NCBI GenBank assembly: GCA_022361315.1
Contig: JAKSBB010000716.1
Span: 1 to 9,575, forward strand
Length of the DNA: 9,575 bases
Source of the DNA: Desulfobacterales bacterium
GTDB taxonomy: Bacteria; Desulfobacterota; Desulfobacteria; Desulfobacterales; Desulfobacteraceae
Reading direction: 5' to 3'
Positions 1-7,597 of this stretch are shown here, one piece after another (the stretch's first letter is position 1; each line of letters opens with the position of its first letter). The position numbers were made by a program, and so were the translations under genes. The notes beneath the pieces are model-generated. The model saw only the letters and a program-made list of their open reading frames with translations, searched no databases and was not told the origin of the DNA.

Positions 1-1748
1 AGTTTGCCCTGGGCTCGGCCAATCAGATATCCAAACGGGTGGAGTCTTTTCTCTCCCACCATACCTTTAACGTCAAGTTGATCAAAGGACTGTTTGAAAA
101 CGGATTGATCGATATGACGGATGACAAACAGATCCTCCGGTACTTCAACCTTTTCCAGAAAGAACATCCCGAGTTCTTTAACATTATCTTCGGCGATGAA
201 ACCGGACGGTTCCTCATGTCCCCCGCCCAGGTACCGGAGGTTCATAAAACCTTTGATCCCCGAATCCGTCCCTGGTACCAGGGGGCTTTGACCACACTGG
301 ACATCCACTGGACCGATGTCTATCTCTTTGCCTCTGCCAGGAAACCCGGAATGACGGTTTCTGTACCCATTTACGACACCACGGAAAAACTCCAGGCGGT
401 ATGCGGTATCGATATCGACATATCTTCGTTCTCCGAATTCCTGAAGGGAATCAAAATCGGCAGCCGGGGGGTGGCGTATATTTTTGACAATAAAAACGGA
501 CGGATAATCGCCCACCCTGCCCTGGTACAGCAACCCTGGGAATCCTTTCACACCGACCTGCTGCGCGCCATTCATCAGGATCTGAAAACACGGGACAAGG
601 ATTTCGGCGTATCCCAGTTCAAGGGTTTCCAATACGTGACCGCATATACGGCATACCCGGGAAATGACTGGACCGTCGGCGTCACACTGCCCGTGTCAGA
701 TCTTTTTGAAAACGTGATGTCCATTCGCCGTGCCATTATTTCTCTGGTGGTGGGCGGCATCCTTTTGGCCAGTCTGTTGTCCTACCTTATTGCCATGACC
801 ATTGCACGCCCCCTGACCCGTCTGCGCCAGGGCATCGAGCGGATCTCCTCGGGAGACCTGGACTATAAGGTGGATATCCGGGACCCCGATATTGCCGCTT
901 CTCTGGCAAGATCTTTCAATCAGATGGCATCCTCCCTGAACCGGAGTAATATCGAATTAAAGCGGACCTACGCTGAACTGACACAGAATGAAAAACTGGC
1001 TGCCGTCGGACAGATGACCGCCGGCATCGCCCACGAGATTAAAAACCCCTTGGGGATCATCCGGGGCTCCGCCCAGGTGGTGGCCAATCCCGATCGCCCC
1101 ATGGTCATGCGTGAGAAGGCTGCGGACTTTATTATCGAAGAAGTGGACCGTTTGAATCACACCCTTACTGCCTTTCTTGACTTTGCAAAGCCCCCCTCGC
1201 CAAGGATGAAACCCACGGACCTCAAACTTCTGGTTGAAGAGATCGCCACGTCGGTGGAACAACAGCACCCCGGTCATCAGTTCCGGCTGAATGCGCCGGA
1301 ACAGGTGCCCCCCATAAACGGTGACCGGGATCAGCTTCACCAGGTGGTGCTCAATCTGGCCCTCAATGCGGTTCAGGCCATGCCGGACGGAGGCCCTATA
1401 GATATTCACCTGTCGCCGGCATCCAATTATGATACACTGACGGATGAGGCGCCGTTCTTCAACGGTCAGGGACGCCTCATTGAGTCCGGACAACCCGTAC
1501 TTGCCCTGCACATTACGGACAAGGGAACCGGGATCTGCCGTGAACGCCTCCAGCGGATCTTCGATCCTTTCGTCAGTTACCGGGATGACGGCATTGGCTT
1601 GGGGCTGTCCGTGGTATCCCAGATCGTTAAGGCCCACGGCGCCGGCATAGATGTCTGGAGCAGAGAAGGCCGGGGCACAAGATTTACCCTTTTGTTTGAA
1701 ACCGTCATGGAGGAAAACGGCAATGCCGCCGCAAATATTACTGATTGA
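1..1748 (+). CDS. dCache-HAMP sensor histidine kinase, 5'-truncated by window edge
   Basis: Membrane sensor kinase that autophosphorylates on histidine and should pass the phosphate to the regulator encoded just downstream. The frame is open from base 3, so the true start and probably the first membrane helix lie outside; the GTG at 39 is only the first start-like codon. Numbering from that GTG: extracytoplasmic dCache-type sensing region about 1-225, with the typical DPRIRPWYQGA motif at 73-83; one membrane helix about 232-254; HAMP about 255-305; HisKA with GIAHEIKNPLG (phospho-acceptor His332); HATPase with N box (Asn439, Asn443), G1 box DKGTGI (Asp494) and a GIGLGL glycine loop at 518-523. 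All catalytic boxes look intact. An insertion-like stretch of about 35 residues lies between the N and G1 boxes. The end overlaps the sigma-54 regulator by 26 bases, so the two are probably translationally coupled partners. dCache domains commonly bind carboxylates or amino acids, but the ligand cannot be read here. Confidence 0.93.
   Translation, partial: FALGSANQISKRVESFLSHHTFNVKLIKGLFENGLIDMTDDKQILRYFNLFQKEHPEFFNIIFGDETGRFLMSPAQVPEVHKTFDPRIRPWYQGALTTLDIHWTDVYLFASARKPGMTVSVPIYDTTEKLQAVCGIDIDISSFSEFLKGIKIGSRGVAYIFDNKNGRIIAHPALVQQPWESFHTDLLRAIHQDLKTRDKDFGVSQFKGFQYVTAYTAYPGNDWTVGVTLPVSDLFENVMSIRRAIISLVVGGILLASLLSYLIAMTIARPLTRLRQGIERISSGDLDYKVDIRDPDIAASLARSFNQMASSLNRSNIELKRTYAELTQNEKLAAVGQMTAGIAHEIKNPLGIIRGSAQVVANPDRPMVMREKAADFIIEEVDRLNHTLTAFLDFAKPPSPRMKPTDLKLLVEEIATSVEQQHPGHQFRLNAPEQVPPINGDRDQLHQVVLNLALNAVQAMPDGGPIDIHLSPASNYDTLTDEAPFFNGQGRLIESGQPVLALHITDKGTGICRERLQRIFDPFVSYRDDGIGLGLSVVSQIVKAHGAGIDVWSREGRGTRFTLLFETVMEENGNAAANITD
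1709..1713 (+). promoter_or_regulatory. Ribosome binding site deciding the NtrC-family regulator start
   Basis: GGAGG lies 9 bases before the ATG at 1723, inside the 3' end of the kinase gene. It favours the start at 1723, which gives a protein beginning MPPQILLIEDE at the first receiver strand, over the in-frame ATG at 1651, which would add 24 residues outside the receiver fold. Confidence 0.7.
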
Positions 1749-3087
1749 AGATGAAAACCGGATGCGCCAGGTAATTACCATGCAGATTTCCGACCTGGAC
1801 CTGATCATCCACGAGGCCAGCGACGGCGCACAGGCACTTGAGATGTTCGACAACCAGACCATCCATCTGGTGATTACCGATCTCAAACTGCCCAAAGTCA
1901 GCGGAATGGAAATACTGGCCCACGTCAAGGAACGGAATCCGGACATCCCGGTGATTGTGATTACGGCATACGGGTCCATAGAAAATGCCGTACAGGCCAT
2001 CCGGGAAGGCGCCTTTGACTATGTGACCAAACCCTTCAAGGAAGAGACCTTGAGGGAGAGTGTGAAAAAGGCACTCAAAGTCAGCCGTCTGGCCCATGAA
2101 GTCCGCCACCTGCGCCAGGAAATCGAGGATAAGTTCACCTTCAAGAATATTGTGGGCAACTCTCCCCGGATCTGTGAAGTACTTGAACTGGCCGGCTCTG
2201 TTTCCCACACCGACACCAGTGTATTGATCACCGGAGAAAGCGGTACCGGCAAGGAACTGCTCAGCCGGGCCACCCATATGAACAGCCCCAGATCCTCCGG
2301 TCCCTTCTCCACCGTAAACTGTGCCGCTATTCCCTCATCCCTATTGGAAGCAGAGCTTTTCGGCTATGAAAAAGGCGCCTTCACCGGTGCCCATAAACAG
2401 GTGAAAGGTAAGTTTGAAATGGCCTCCGGGGGCACCCTGTTTCTGGATGAAATCGGAGATATGGAGCTTGATGTCCAGGCCAAATTCCTCCGTATCCTTG
2501 AAACCCAGCAGTTCGAACGGTTAGGGGGAAGCAAAACCATTAACGCAGACGTTCGAATTATCGCCGCCACCAACAAAGACCTGTGGCAGATGGTGCAGGA
2601 TAAGACCTTCAGGGAAGACCTGTTTTACCGCATCAACGTTTTTCCCATCCAGATCCCCCCCTTGAGAGAACGAAAAGAAGATATCTATCCCTTAAGCCAG
2701 CACTTTATCCGTGAATTTTCCAAGGCCTTCGGCAAGAAGCCGCCGACCCTGTCGGACACCGGGTTGAAAAAGCTGCTCTCCTATCCCTGGAAAGGGAACA
2801 TCAGGGAACTTAAAAATGTGTTGGAACGTGCCATGATCCTCTGCACCACAGATACGATCATGCCGGACCATCTGATTCTCAACCCCTACCAGGAAAAGGC
2901 CATTGACACCCTACCCATGGATAAACTCATCCCCATGATCATCGGAGACGGCCTGGAAGCACTGGAAAACCGGTGTATCGTATTTGCCATGGATCAAGCC
3001 GGCAACAACGTTTCCAAAGCGGCACGGATACTGGGTATCTCACGGGCCACTTTGAGATACCGTCTTGAAAAGCTGGAGAAAACCTAA
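1723..3087 (+). CDS. NtrC-family sigma-54-dependent response regulator
   Basis: Transcription activator of 454 residues that, once phosphorylated, should remodel RNA polymerase carrying sigma-54 at distant target promoters. Receiver domain 1-120 has the acidic pair Glu9/Asp10, phospho-acceptor Asp53, Thr81 and Lys103. The AAA+ domain (about 142-375) has Walker A GESGTGK at 171-177, the sigma-54 contact loop GAFTGA at 218-223, Walker B TLFLDE at 238-243 and an arginine-rich RERKEDI segment. The C-terminus ends in a Fis-type helix-turn-helix around NNVSKAARILGISRATLRYR. Every element needed for sigma-54 activation is present. The start at 1723 rests on the Shine-Dalgarno sequence and on the receiver boundary. 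Its cognate kinase is almost certainly the overlapping upstream gene. By architecture it fits the AtoC/ZraR/NtrC group; specific orthology is not claimed. The target may be the convergent CoA-transferase/lyase block, but this is inferred from position only. Confidence 0.95.
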   Translation: MPPQILLIEDENRMRQVITMQISDLDLIIHEASDGAQALEMFDNQTIHLVITDLKLPKVSGMEILAHVKERNPDIPVIVITAYGSIENAVQAIREGAFDYVTKPFKEETLRESVKKALKVSRLAHEVRHLRQEIEDKFTFKNIVGNSPRICEVLELAGSVSHTDTSVLITGESGTGKELLSRATHMNSPRSSGPFSTVNCAAIPSSLLEAELFGYEKGAFTGAHKQVKGKFEMASGGTLFLDEIGDMELDVQAKFLRILETQQFERLGGSKTINADVRIIAATNKDLWQMVQDKTFREDLFYRINVFPIQIPPLRERKEDIYPLSQHFIREFSKAFGKKPPTLSDTGLKKLLSYPWKGNIRELKNVLERAMILCTTDTIMPDHLILNPYQEKAIDTLPMDKLIPMIIGDGLEALENRCIVFAMDQAGNNVSKAARILGISRATLRYRLEKLEKT

Positions 3088-3101
3088 ATGGCTATGGGGC
3101 G

Positions 3102-3115
3102 CTGACCCTGGTCAG
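3102..3115. other. Perfect inverted repeat at the convergent gene junction
   Basis: CTGACC-CT-GGTCAG is a 6-base perfect inverted repeat in the 24-base gap between the convergent regulator and lyase genes, and it overlaps the lyase stop codon at 3112-3114. The centre is only 2 bases, so an RNA hairpin would be about 5 pairs with a 4-base loop. No T-run follows on either strand, so it does not meet the standard for an intrinsic terminator. It could be a weak bidirectional stop or chance. Confidence 0.25.
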
Positions 3116-4053
3116 GCCAGCCGGGTGTCACGGCCACAACACCTGTTACCGTCAAAGAATTCGCAGGTGGTACAGGCAAGGCTTGATAAATCCGGTGAAG
3201 CAGGTGGGTCTGCAGAAAGATAGGGTGCCAGAATTTGTCCGGCATCCGTAAGCCCTGTAACGTCTACGTCCATGGGGTATCCGGCATCTTTCAGGGCGGT
3301 GACCACGGCCTGGGTGGCCACATTGCCGGTGGCCCCCGGTGCAAAGGGACAGCCGCCCAGTCCGCCGGCGCTGGCATCGACCATCGTGATACCGTAAGAT
3401 ACCGACTTCAACACGTTTGCGATTCCTCTACCATAGGTGTCATGAAAATGAACGGCAAGACGTGCAGCAGGTATCTTTGGCAGCAAACATTCCAGAAGCC
3501 CAGCCACCTCATCCGGTGATGCCTTTCCGATGGTGTCGGAAATTGATATCTCATCTATTCCCATATCCAGCAGCTTGAAGGAAAGATCCAGAACAGCCTC
3601 AGGAGGGATTCTCCCTTCATAGGCACACCAGAAGGCCGTGGAGATATAGCCGCGTACCGGCAGTTTGGCCTCGAGTGCCTTCCTGACAACGGGTTGGAAC
3701 CGGTCCAGCGAGCCCTCAATAGTGGTATTTATGTTTTTATGGGTAAAGGTGTTACTTGCAGCGGTGAACAGGGATATTTTGTCGGCCCCGGCCCGAATTG
3801 CCTGATCCAGCCCCACAAGGTTCGGCACCAGGGCTGAATAGATCACACCTTTTCTTCGGTTGATTCCTTTGAATACGCTGGCGGCATCGTGGAGCTGGGG
3901 GATCTTCTTCGGTGAAACAAACGCGCTGACTTCAATCTCACTGACACCGGTGCGTGACAATGCATCCACAAATGCAATCTTCGCATCTGCAGGTATCTGT
4001 GCACTCTCATTCTGCAGCCCGTCTCTCGGGCCGACTTCTACGATTCGGATCAT
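3112..4053 (-). CDS. Hydroxymethylglutaryl-CoA lyase with cysteine-rich C-terminus
   Basis: TIM-barrel lyase that cleaves (S)-HMG-CoA to acetoacetate and acetyl-CoA, the last step of leucine breakdown and a ketone-body reaction; cytoplasmic. The protein is 313 residues, close to the family's usual 300. It starts at the ATG at 4053, which overlaps the upstream phosphoesterase stop as ATGA and follows AAGG by 6 bases; a longer in-frame reading from 4110 would only add residues overlapping that gene. Residues matching the human active site: EVGPRDGLQNE (Arg10, Asp11), Glu41, the HFHD metal-ligand motif (His202, His204), catalytic Cys235 in GLGGCPFAPG, and Asn244 in ATGN. All are present, so activity is expected. 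Unusually, the tail carries a CxxC-x7-CC cluster (Cys294, Cys297, Cys305, Cys306). Related DRE-TIM aldolases such as citramalate or isopropylmalate synthases are unlikely given the GLGGCP signature. It is the last gene of the minus-strand block. Confidence 0.93.
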   Translation of the reverse strand: MIRIVEVGPRDGLQNESAQIPADAKIAFVDALSRTGVSEIEVSAFVSPKKIPQLHDAASVFKGINRRKGVIYSALVPNLVGLDQAIRAGADKISLFTAASNTFTHKNINTTIEGSLDRFQPVVRKALEAKLPVRGYISTAFWCAYEGRIPPEAVLDLSFKLLDMGIDEISISDTIGKASPDEVAGLLECLLPKIPAARLAVHFHDTYGRGIANVLKSVSYGITMVDASAGGLGGCPFAPGATGNVATQAVVTALKDAGYPMDVDVTGLTDAGQILAPYLSADPPASPDLSSLACTTCEFFDGNRCCGRDTRLA

Positions 4054-5420
4054 GGGGTACCTTTTTGGTGAAGAGACCGGCCGGCGAGGCTGGACTGATG
4101 TGCGGGACAATACTCTTTTACAAAGGCGTCCCGGGTGTTGTCATTGATGCAGTCATAAAAGGCGCGCCAATTGTCTGAGTTGATCATGGAGTAAGTGGAC
4201 TGGCAGACATTGAAATACTCAATATACCGTTGCCGAATGTCGGTATTGTCTGCCACAGCGTCCCCCACACCGGAGAGGGATACGGGATCCAGGTTCGTTT
4301 GTCCGTAGGCCTCTGAGAAACGGTAAGATTCAACCCACCCGGCTTCAGCGGGATTCCGGGTGAGACTCAGATCAATCATCCGCGTGGAATAATCCACCGG
4401 CCCATAATCGTCTCCCAGTGTAAACACCTGATAGGCCGGATTGTTACCGAAAATCGGACTCACCGACGGTGTGATATGCATGGCAATTCTCGGGGTGTTA
4501 AACCCGTCATGGAGAATACGGAACTCATCCATGTGGGTGTGCCCGCAGAAGACCACGCGAATGATATCCGAGGATTTCAGCAGAATGGTTCTGAGACGAT
4601 CGCCGTACCTTGATTTAATGAAGGTGGATACATTGCTGGCACAATGGGGATTTTTACCGTGAATTGCCTGGTACATATTAATGCCCAGGGGTTCATGAAA
4701 GACCATCCACACCGATTCCCGGTTTGTCCGGCTCAGATAAAGCACCCATTCCAGCCAGTTCAGCTGGGCTTCTCCGGGATCCCCCGGCACCGACCCGCAG
4801 GCATCCCTGTAGTTGCGGGCCATGAATATATTATTCAGAACGATCAACCGCTGGTGTGATTCTCCGGGCAGTAACGCCGTATAATATCCGCCCACAGGAA
4901 AGGTCTGTGCAAATGTGTTGTCTCCGTCAAGACGGTTCATCACCGGTTGCCAGGCATCTGTAAACCGAGAAAGGAATTCCCCCAGAGGCGTAATTTCATA
5001 ATCACCGCAAATGTTATCATCGTTCCCCATGGCCGGGAAAATCACCTTGCCGGGGAAGGCCTTTTGGAACGCGGCTGCCAGAAATTCCAGGGTTTTCCCG
5101 ATGAACCGGCTGAAGCCGGCATCACTTTTGTCACCGGTGGCAGACTGAAAACGCTCCCGTAAATTATGGCCGAGGAAATCACCGGAAAACAGTATAAAAT
5201 CGGCATCGGAAAATGCGGACACATCCTTAAACAGGCTATTGAGCAACGGATAGTTCGTATCTTTGCCCCACCCAACCAGTTCCTTTTGGGTCGAAGATTC
5301 AAAAATTTCAGCCCACTCATCCGGCGCAGCGTCTGCCAGCCTGGCCGTGAGTGCCGGATCGGCACATGGATTAAAATGAAGGTCCGTAATACTCAAAAAT
5401 GTAGCGTTTTTCGAAACCAT
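4050..5420 (-). CDS. Calcineurin-like metallophosphoesterase, acid-sphingomyelinase/SMPDL3-like
   Basis: Dinuclear-metal phosphodiesterase of 456 residues. The metal-site motifs appear in family order: DLHF (Asp13, His15), SGDFLGHN (Asp81, His85, Asn86), GNDDN at 132-136 in place of the usual GNHE, FHEPLG (His242) and GHTHMD (His294, His296). The spacing and the long C-terminal region (about 320-456) resemble acid sphingomyelinase and SMPDL3-type enzymes, whose known substrates are sphingomyelin or nucleotide phosphodiesters and pyrophosphates. The substrate here is unknown. No signal peptide is seen: the protein begins MVSKNATFLS and the first metal ligand is at residue 13, so it should be cytoplasmic, unlike the secreted or lysosomal animal homologues. 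The ATG at 5420 is well supported by GGGAGGA 7 bases upstream. Its stop overlaps the lyase start (ATGA), indicating coupled translation. Why it sits between a CoA-transferase and HMG-CoA lyase is unclear. Confidence 0.88.
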   Translation of the reverse strand: MVSKNATFLSITDLHFNPCADPALTARLADAAPDEWAEIFESSTQKELVGWGKDTNYPLLNSLFKDVSAFSDADFILFSGDFLGHNLRERFQSATGDKSDAGFSRFIGKTLEFLAAAFQKAFPGKVIFPAMGNDDNICGDYEITPLGEFLSRFTDAWQPVMNRLDGDNTFAQTFPVGGYYTALLPGESHQRLIVLNNIFMARNYRDACGSVPGDPGEAQLNWLEWVLYLSRTNRESVWMVFHEPLGINMYQAIHGKNPHCASNVSTFIKSRYGDRLRTILLKSSDIIRVVFCGHTHMDEFRILHDGFNTPRIAMHITPSVSPIFGNNPAYQVFTLGDDYGPVDYSTRMIDLSLTRNPAEAGWVESYRFSEAYGQTNLDPVSLSGVGDAVADNTDIRQRYIEYFNVCQSTYSMINSDNWRAFYDCINDNTRDAFVKEYCPAHQSSLAGRSLHQKGTP

Positions 5421-5427
5421 GCGATTG

Positions 5428-5434
5428 TCCTCCC
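5428..5434 (-). promoter_or_regulatory. Strong ribosome binding site of the phosphoesterase
   Basis: On the minus strand GGGAGGA lies 7 bases before the ATG at 5420. It is among the best Shine-Dalgarno matches in the window and fixes the start. Confidence 0.75.
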
Positions 5435-5447
5435 AGGGAAAATGGAT

Positions 5448-5467
5448 GGCCGGATGAATCGCCGGCC
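5448..5467 (-). other. GC-only hairpin in the leader of the phosphoesterase
   Basis: GGCCGG and CCGGCC form a perfect 6-base inverted repeat around an 8-base loop. It sits 13 bases upstream of the phosphoesterase ribosome binding site, within the 143-base gap after the CoA-transferase. On the minus strand it is followed by ATCCATTTT, a weak T-tract, so it could attenuate read-through from the CoA-transferase or stabilise a processed transcript. A standard terminator is not demonstrated. Confidence 0.35.
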
Positions 5468-5499
5468 GAAACCCGATGAACAGATACCGGTAACTCTAT

Positions 5500-5535
5500 C
5501 ACAACACCTTTTACGGTGTCATTCAATTTGTTGTG
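5500..5535 (-). other. Overlapping inverted repeats downstream of the CoA-transferase
   Basis: Within the gap 5421-5563 the minus strand can form ACACC-GTAAAA-GGTGT (5504-5519), or alternatively pair CACAACA (5529-5535) with TGTTGTG (5500-5506). The two pairings share bases and are mutually exclusive. No T-run follows. This could be an attenuator-like structure or chance; the rest of the gap contains no gene and no recognisable promoter. Confidence 0.25.
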
Positions 5536-5563
5536 CAATACCGGCTCATGGTGGTGTCCCGTA

Positions 5564-7576
5564 TCAGGAGGACAGATCCTTCAGGGCCTCCCCCGCCTCT
5601 TTGGAGGTACCGTAAATCTGCGGGTCAATGTTGCGTCGCTGGAGCGCATCCCCGAGTTTCATTCGGTAAAAGGCGTTGGTGGTGTACCGGGTTACACCGG
5701 AATAAAAGGTCTTCACAAGGAACTGGACCATGTCCACATAGTCATCCATCAATTCGGGGTAAATGGAAAAATTATCGTAGTTAACGATGGTGTAGACCCT
5801 CTTGTTCAGTGGGCGCAGCCGGCCGGAGACAATACCCTCGATATCCACGATATCCTGGTGGGATTTAACCTCAAATCCCTCAAAATCGATGAAGAAGATA
5901 TTCTCCTCCGCATCGTAGGAAAACCGTTCGGCCAGGGGACGCACCAGAAGATCGCTTTTTAATCCCATGGGGGTGTCAGAAAAAATCCGTTCGTCCATGA
6001 CGGCCGGTTCTCCGATGATCACCGGGGTGAAGTCCATATGGGGCAGAATATCCTTTTCCACATCAATCCCCGGTGCCACCTCAATGAGTTCCATACCGTT
6101 ACGGGTGAGGGAAAACACACATCTCTCGGTAATGTAAAGCACCTCCTGGCGGTTCTGGGCTGCATATTTCCCGCTGAAAGTCACGTGCTCCACTTGATCG
6201 AGAAATTTTAGAAACTTACCTTCCGTTCGGATCTCCAGTTGGTTGTTGTTTACTGCCACCTTCAGTCCACCGGTGGTGAACGTCCCCACAAACACCACTT
6301 TTTTTGCATTCTGGCTGATGTTGATAAAACCGCCTGCACCGGCCAGACGGGTGCCGAATTTACTGACATTCAGGTTGCCGTGGCGGTCGGACTGGGCCAG
6401 CCCCAGGAATGCGATGTCGAGCCCTCCGCCGTCGTAAAAATCAAACTGGGAGGGCTGGTTGATCACGGCCTCGGTGTTCACCGCAGCGCCGAAATTCAGG
6501 CCGCCGGCAGGTATCCCGCCAATCACTCCGGGTTCTGCCGTCAGGGTGAGAAGATCTAGGATTTTTTCCTCATTGGCAACGTTTGCCACCCCTTCGGGCA
6601 TACCGATACCCAGGTTGACCACCGAATTGGGGGTCAGTTCCATGGCTGCCCGGCGGGCAATGATTTTACGCTCGTCCATGGCCATAGAGTCAAGGGACTG
6701 TACCGGCACCTTAACTTCGCTGCTGAAGGAGGGGTTATACGGCTCTGCAAATGTCTGCCAGTGATACTCCGGCTGGGAGACCACCACACAGTCCACCATT
6801 ATCCCCGGAATTTTCACCTGCCTGGCATTTAATGTCCCTTTCTCAGCAATACGCTCCACCTGTACGATGACGTATCCACCGGAATTCCTGGCAGCGGTGG
6901 CAATGGCAAGTGCTTCAAGAACCAGTGCCTCTTTCTCCATGGTAATGTTGCCGTCCGTGTCCGCCGTGGTTCCCCTGAGCAATGCCACCTGGATGGGACG
7001 AGTTTTATATGCCAGATAATCGTTGCCGTCGAATTCAATGCGCTCCACGATATCTTCCCGGGTGGCCGCGTTGATCTTTCCGCCGCCGTTTTTCGGATCC
7101 ACAAAGGTTTCCATTCCCACCGTCGTAATGGTGCGGGGTTTGCCGGCGGCAATATCCCGGAACATGTGTGAAATGACACCCTGGGGAAGATTATAGGCTT
7201 CAATCTTGTTGCCGATGGCCAGCTTCTGCAATTTGGGAACCAGTCCCCAGTGTCCACCGATGACCCGTTTCACCAGTCCCTCATACCCCAGGTGATTCAG
7301 CCCTCTTTCCTTTCCGTCCCCCTGCCCTGCGGCGTACATCAGCGTCAAATCCCGGGGACATCCGGTTTCAAGAAAATACCTCTCAAGTTCAACGGCCAAC
7401 TGCTCCGGAAATCCGATGCCCACAAAACCGCCTGTTGCCACGGTGTCTCCGTCCTGGATCAGCTGGAGTGCTTCCTGGGCCGAAACAATCTTTCCCCGTT
7501 TAACACGGTCCGGAGACATTCCGGAAAGCATGGGGTGGTGGCCGGTGGCGCCGGCACCTTCAGGTATCTTTTTCAT
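5564..7576 (-). CDS. Family I acyl-CoA:acetate/3-oxoacid CoA-transferase (fused alpha-beta) with C-terminal extension
   Basis: Moves CoA between an acyl-CoA and a free acid such as acetate, acetoacetate or another short-chain acid through a glutamyl-CoA thioester. The 670 residues hold an alpha-like half (about 28-270, including [21 protein letters not shown] and YNLPQGV) and a beta-like half (about 300-540, including [10 protein letters not shown]). The catalytic glutamate is Glu348 in [10 protein letters not shown], followed by GGLNFGA. These features match the YdiF/propionate CoA-transferase type, usually about 520-540 residues. The remaining stretch, about 541-670, is an extra domain with [20 protein letters not shown] and [16 protein letters not shown] cannot assign it. 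The start at 7576 is supported by AGGAGA 7 bases upstream. The neighbouring HMG-CoA lyase would produce acetoacetate, a plausible acceptor, so a ketone or leucine-catabolic role is likely. Specificity cannot be read from sequence. Confidence 0.93.
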   Translation of the reverse strand: MKKIPEGAGATGHHPMLSGMSPDRVKRGKIVSAQEALQLIQDGDTVATGGFVGIGFPEQLAVELERYFLETGCPRDLTLMYAAGQGDGKERGLNHLGYEGLVKRVIGGHWGLVPKLQKLAIGNKIEAYNLPQGVISHMFRDIAAGKPRTITTVGMETFVDPKNGGGKINAATREDIVERIEFDGNDYLAYKTRPIQVALLRGTTADTDGNITMEKEALVLEALAIATAARNSGGYVIVQVERIAEKGTLNARQVKIPGIMVDCVVVSQPEYHWQTFAEPYNPSFSSEVKVPVQSLDSMAMDERKIIARRAAMELTPNSVVNLGIGMPEGVANVANEEKILDLLTLTAEPGVIGGIPAGGLNFGAAVNTEAVINQPSQFDFYDGGGLDIAFLGLAQSDRHGNLNVSKFGTRLAGAGGFINISQNAKKVVFVGTFTTGGLKVAVNNNQLEIRTEGKFLKFLDQVEHVTFSGKYAAQNRQEVLYITERCVFSLTRNGMELIEVAPGIDVEKDILPHMDFTPVIIGEPAVMDERIFSDTPMGLKSDLLVRPLAERFSYDAEENIFFIDFEGFEVKSHQDIVDIEGIVSGRLRPLNKRVYTIVNYDNFSIYPELMDDYVDMVQFLVKTFYSGVTRYTTNAFYRMKLGDALQRRNIDPQIYGTSKEAGEALKDLSS

Positions 7577-7583
7577 TCATCTT

Positions 7584-7589
7584 TCTCCT
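7584..7589 (-). promoter_or_regulatory. Ribosome binding site of the CoA-transferase
   Basis: AGGAGA on the minus strand lies 7 bases before the ATG at 7576. A second ATG at 7580, out of frame, is only 3 bases from the site and opens a 6-codon frame, so the 7576 start is preferred. Confidence 0.7.
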
Positions 7590-7597
7590 GTAGCAAC

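Noticed and set aside
1651..1722. Longer N-terminus for the sigma-54 regulator starting at 1651
   Set aside because: It would overlap the kinase by 98 bases, adds 24 residues unlike a receiver, and lacks the GGAGG that precedes 1723.
957..2000. Long minus-strand open frame of 347 codons opposite the kinase and regulator
   Set aside because: It is antisense to two well-supported genes, its translation shows no recognisable domain, and its composition looks like a codon shadow.
3088..3115. Intrinsic bidirectional terminator between the convergent genes
   Set aside because: A short inverted repeat is present, but the stem is 5-6 pairs with a tiny loop and no T-run on either side; it is kept only as a low-confidence repeat.
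4054..4110. Longer N-terminus for HMG-CoA lyase starting at 4110
   Set aside because: The extra 19 residues overlap the phosphoesterase gene, and the family's first strand begins at the 4053 methionine; the ATGA overlap is the more usual arrangement.
5530..5550. Possible sigma-54 promoter (TTGCA with upstream GG-like bases) before the phosphoesterase
   Set aside because: At the required spacing of 10 bases before GC the sequence is TG rather than GG, and the rest of the -24 element does not match TGGCAC.
5516..5962. Plus-strand open frames opposite the CoA-transferase end
   Set aside because: They mirror the transferase reading frame and show no domain or ribosome binding site.
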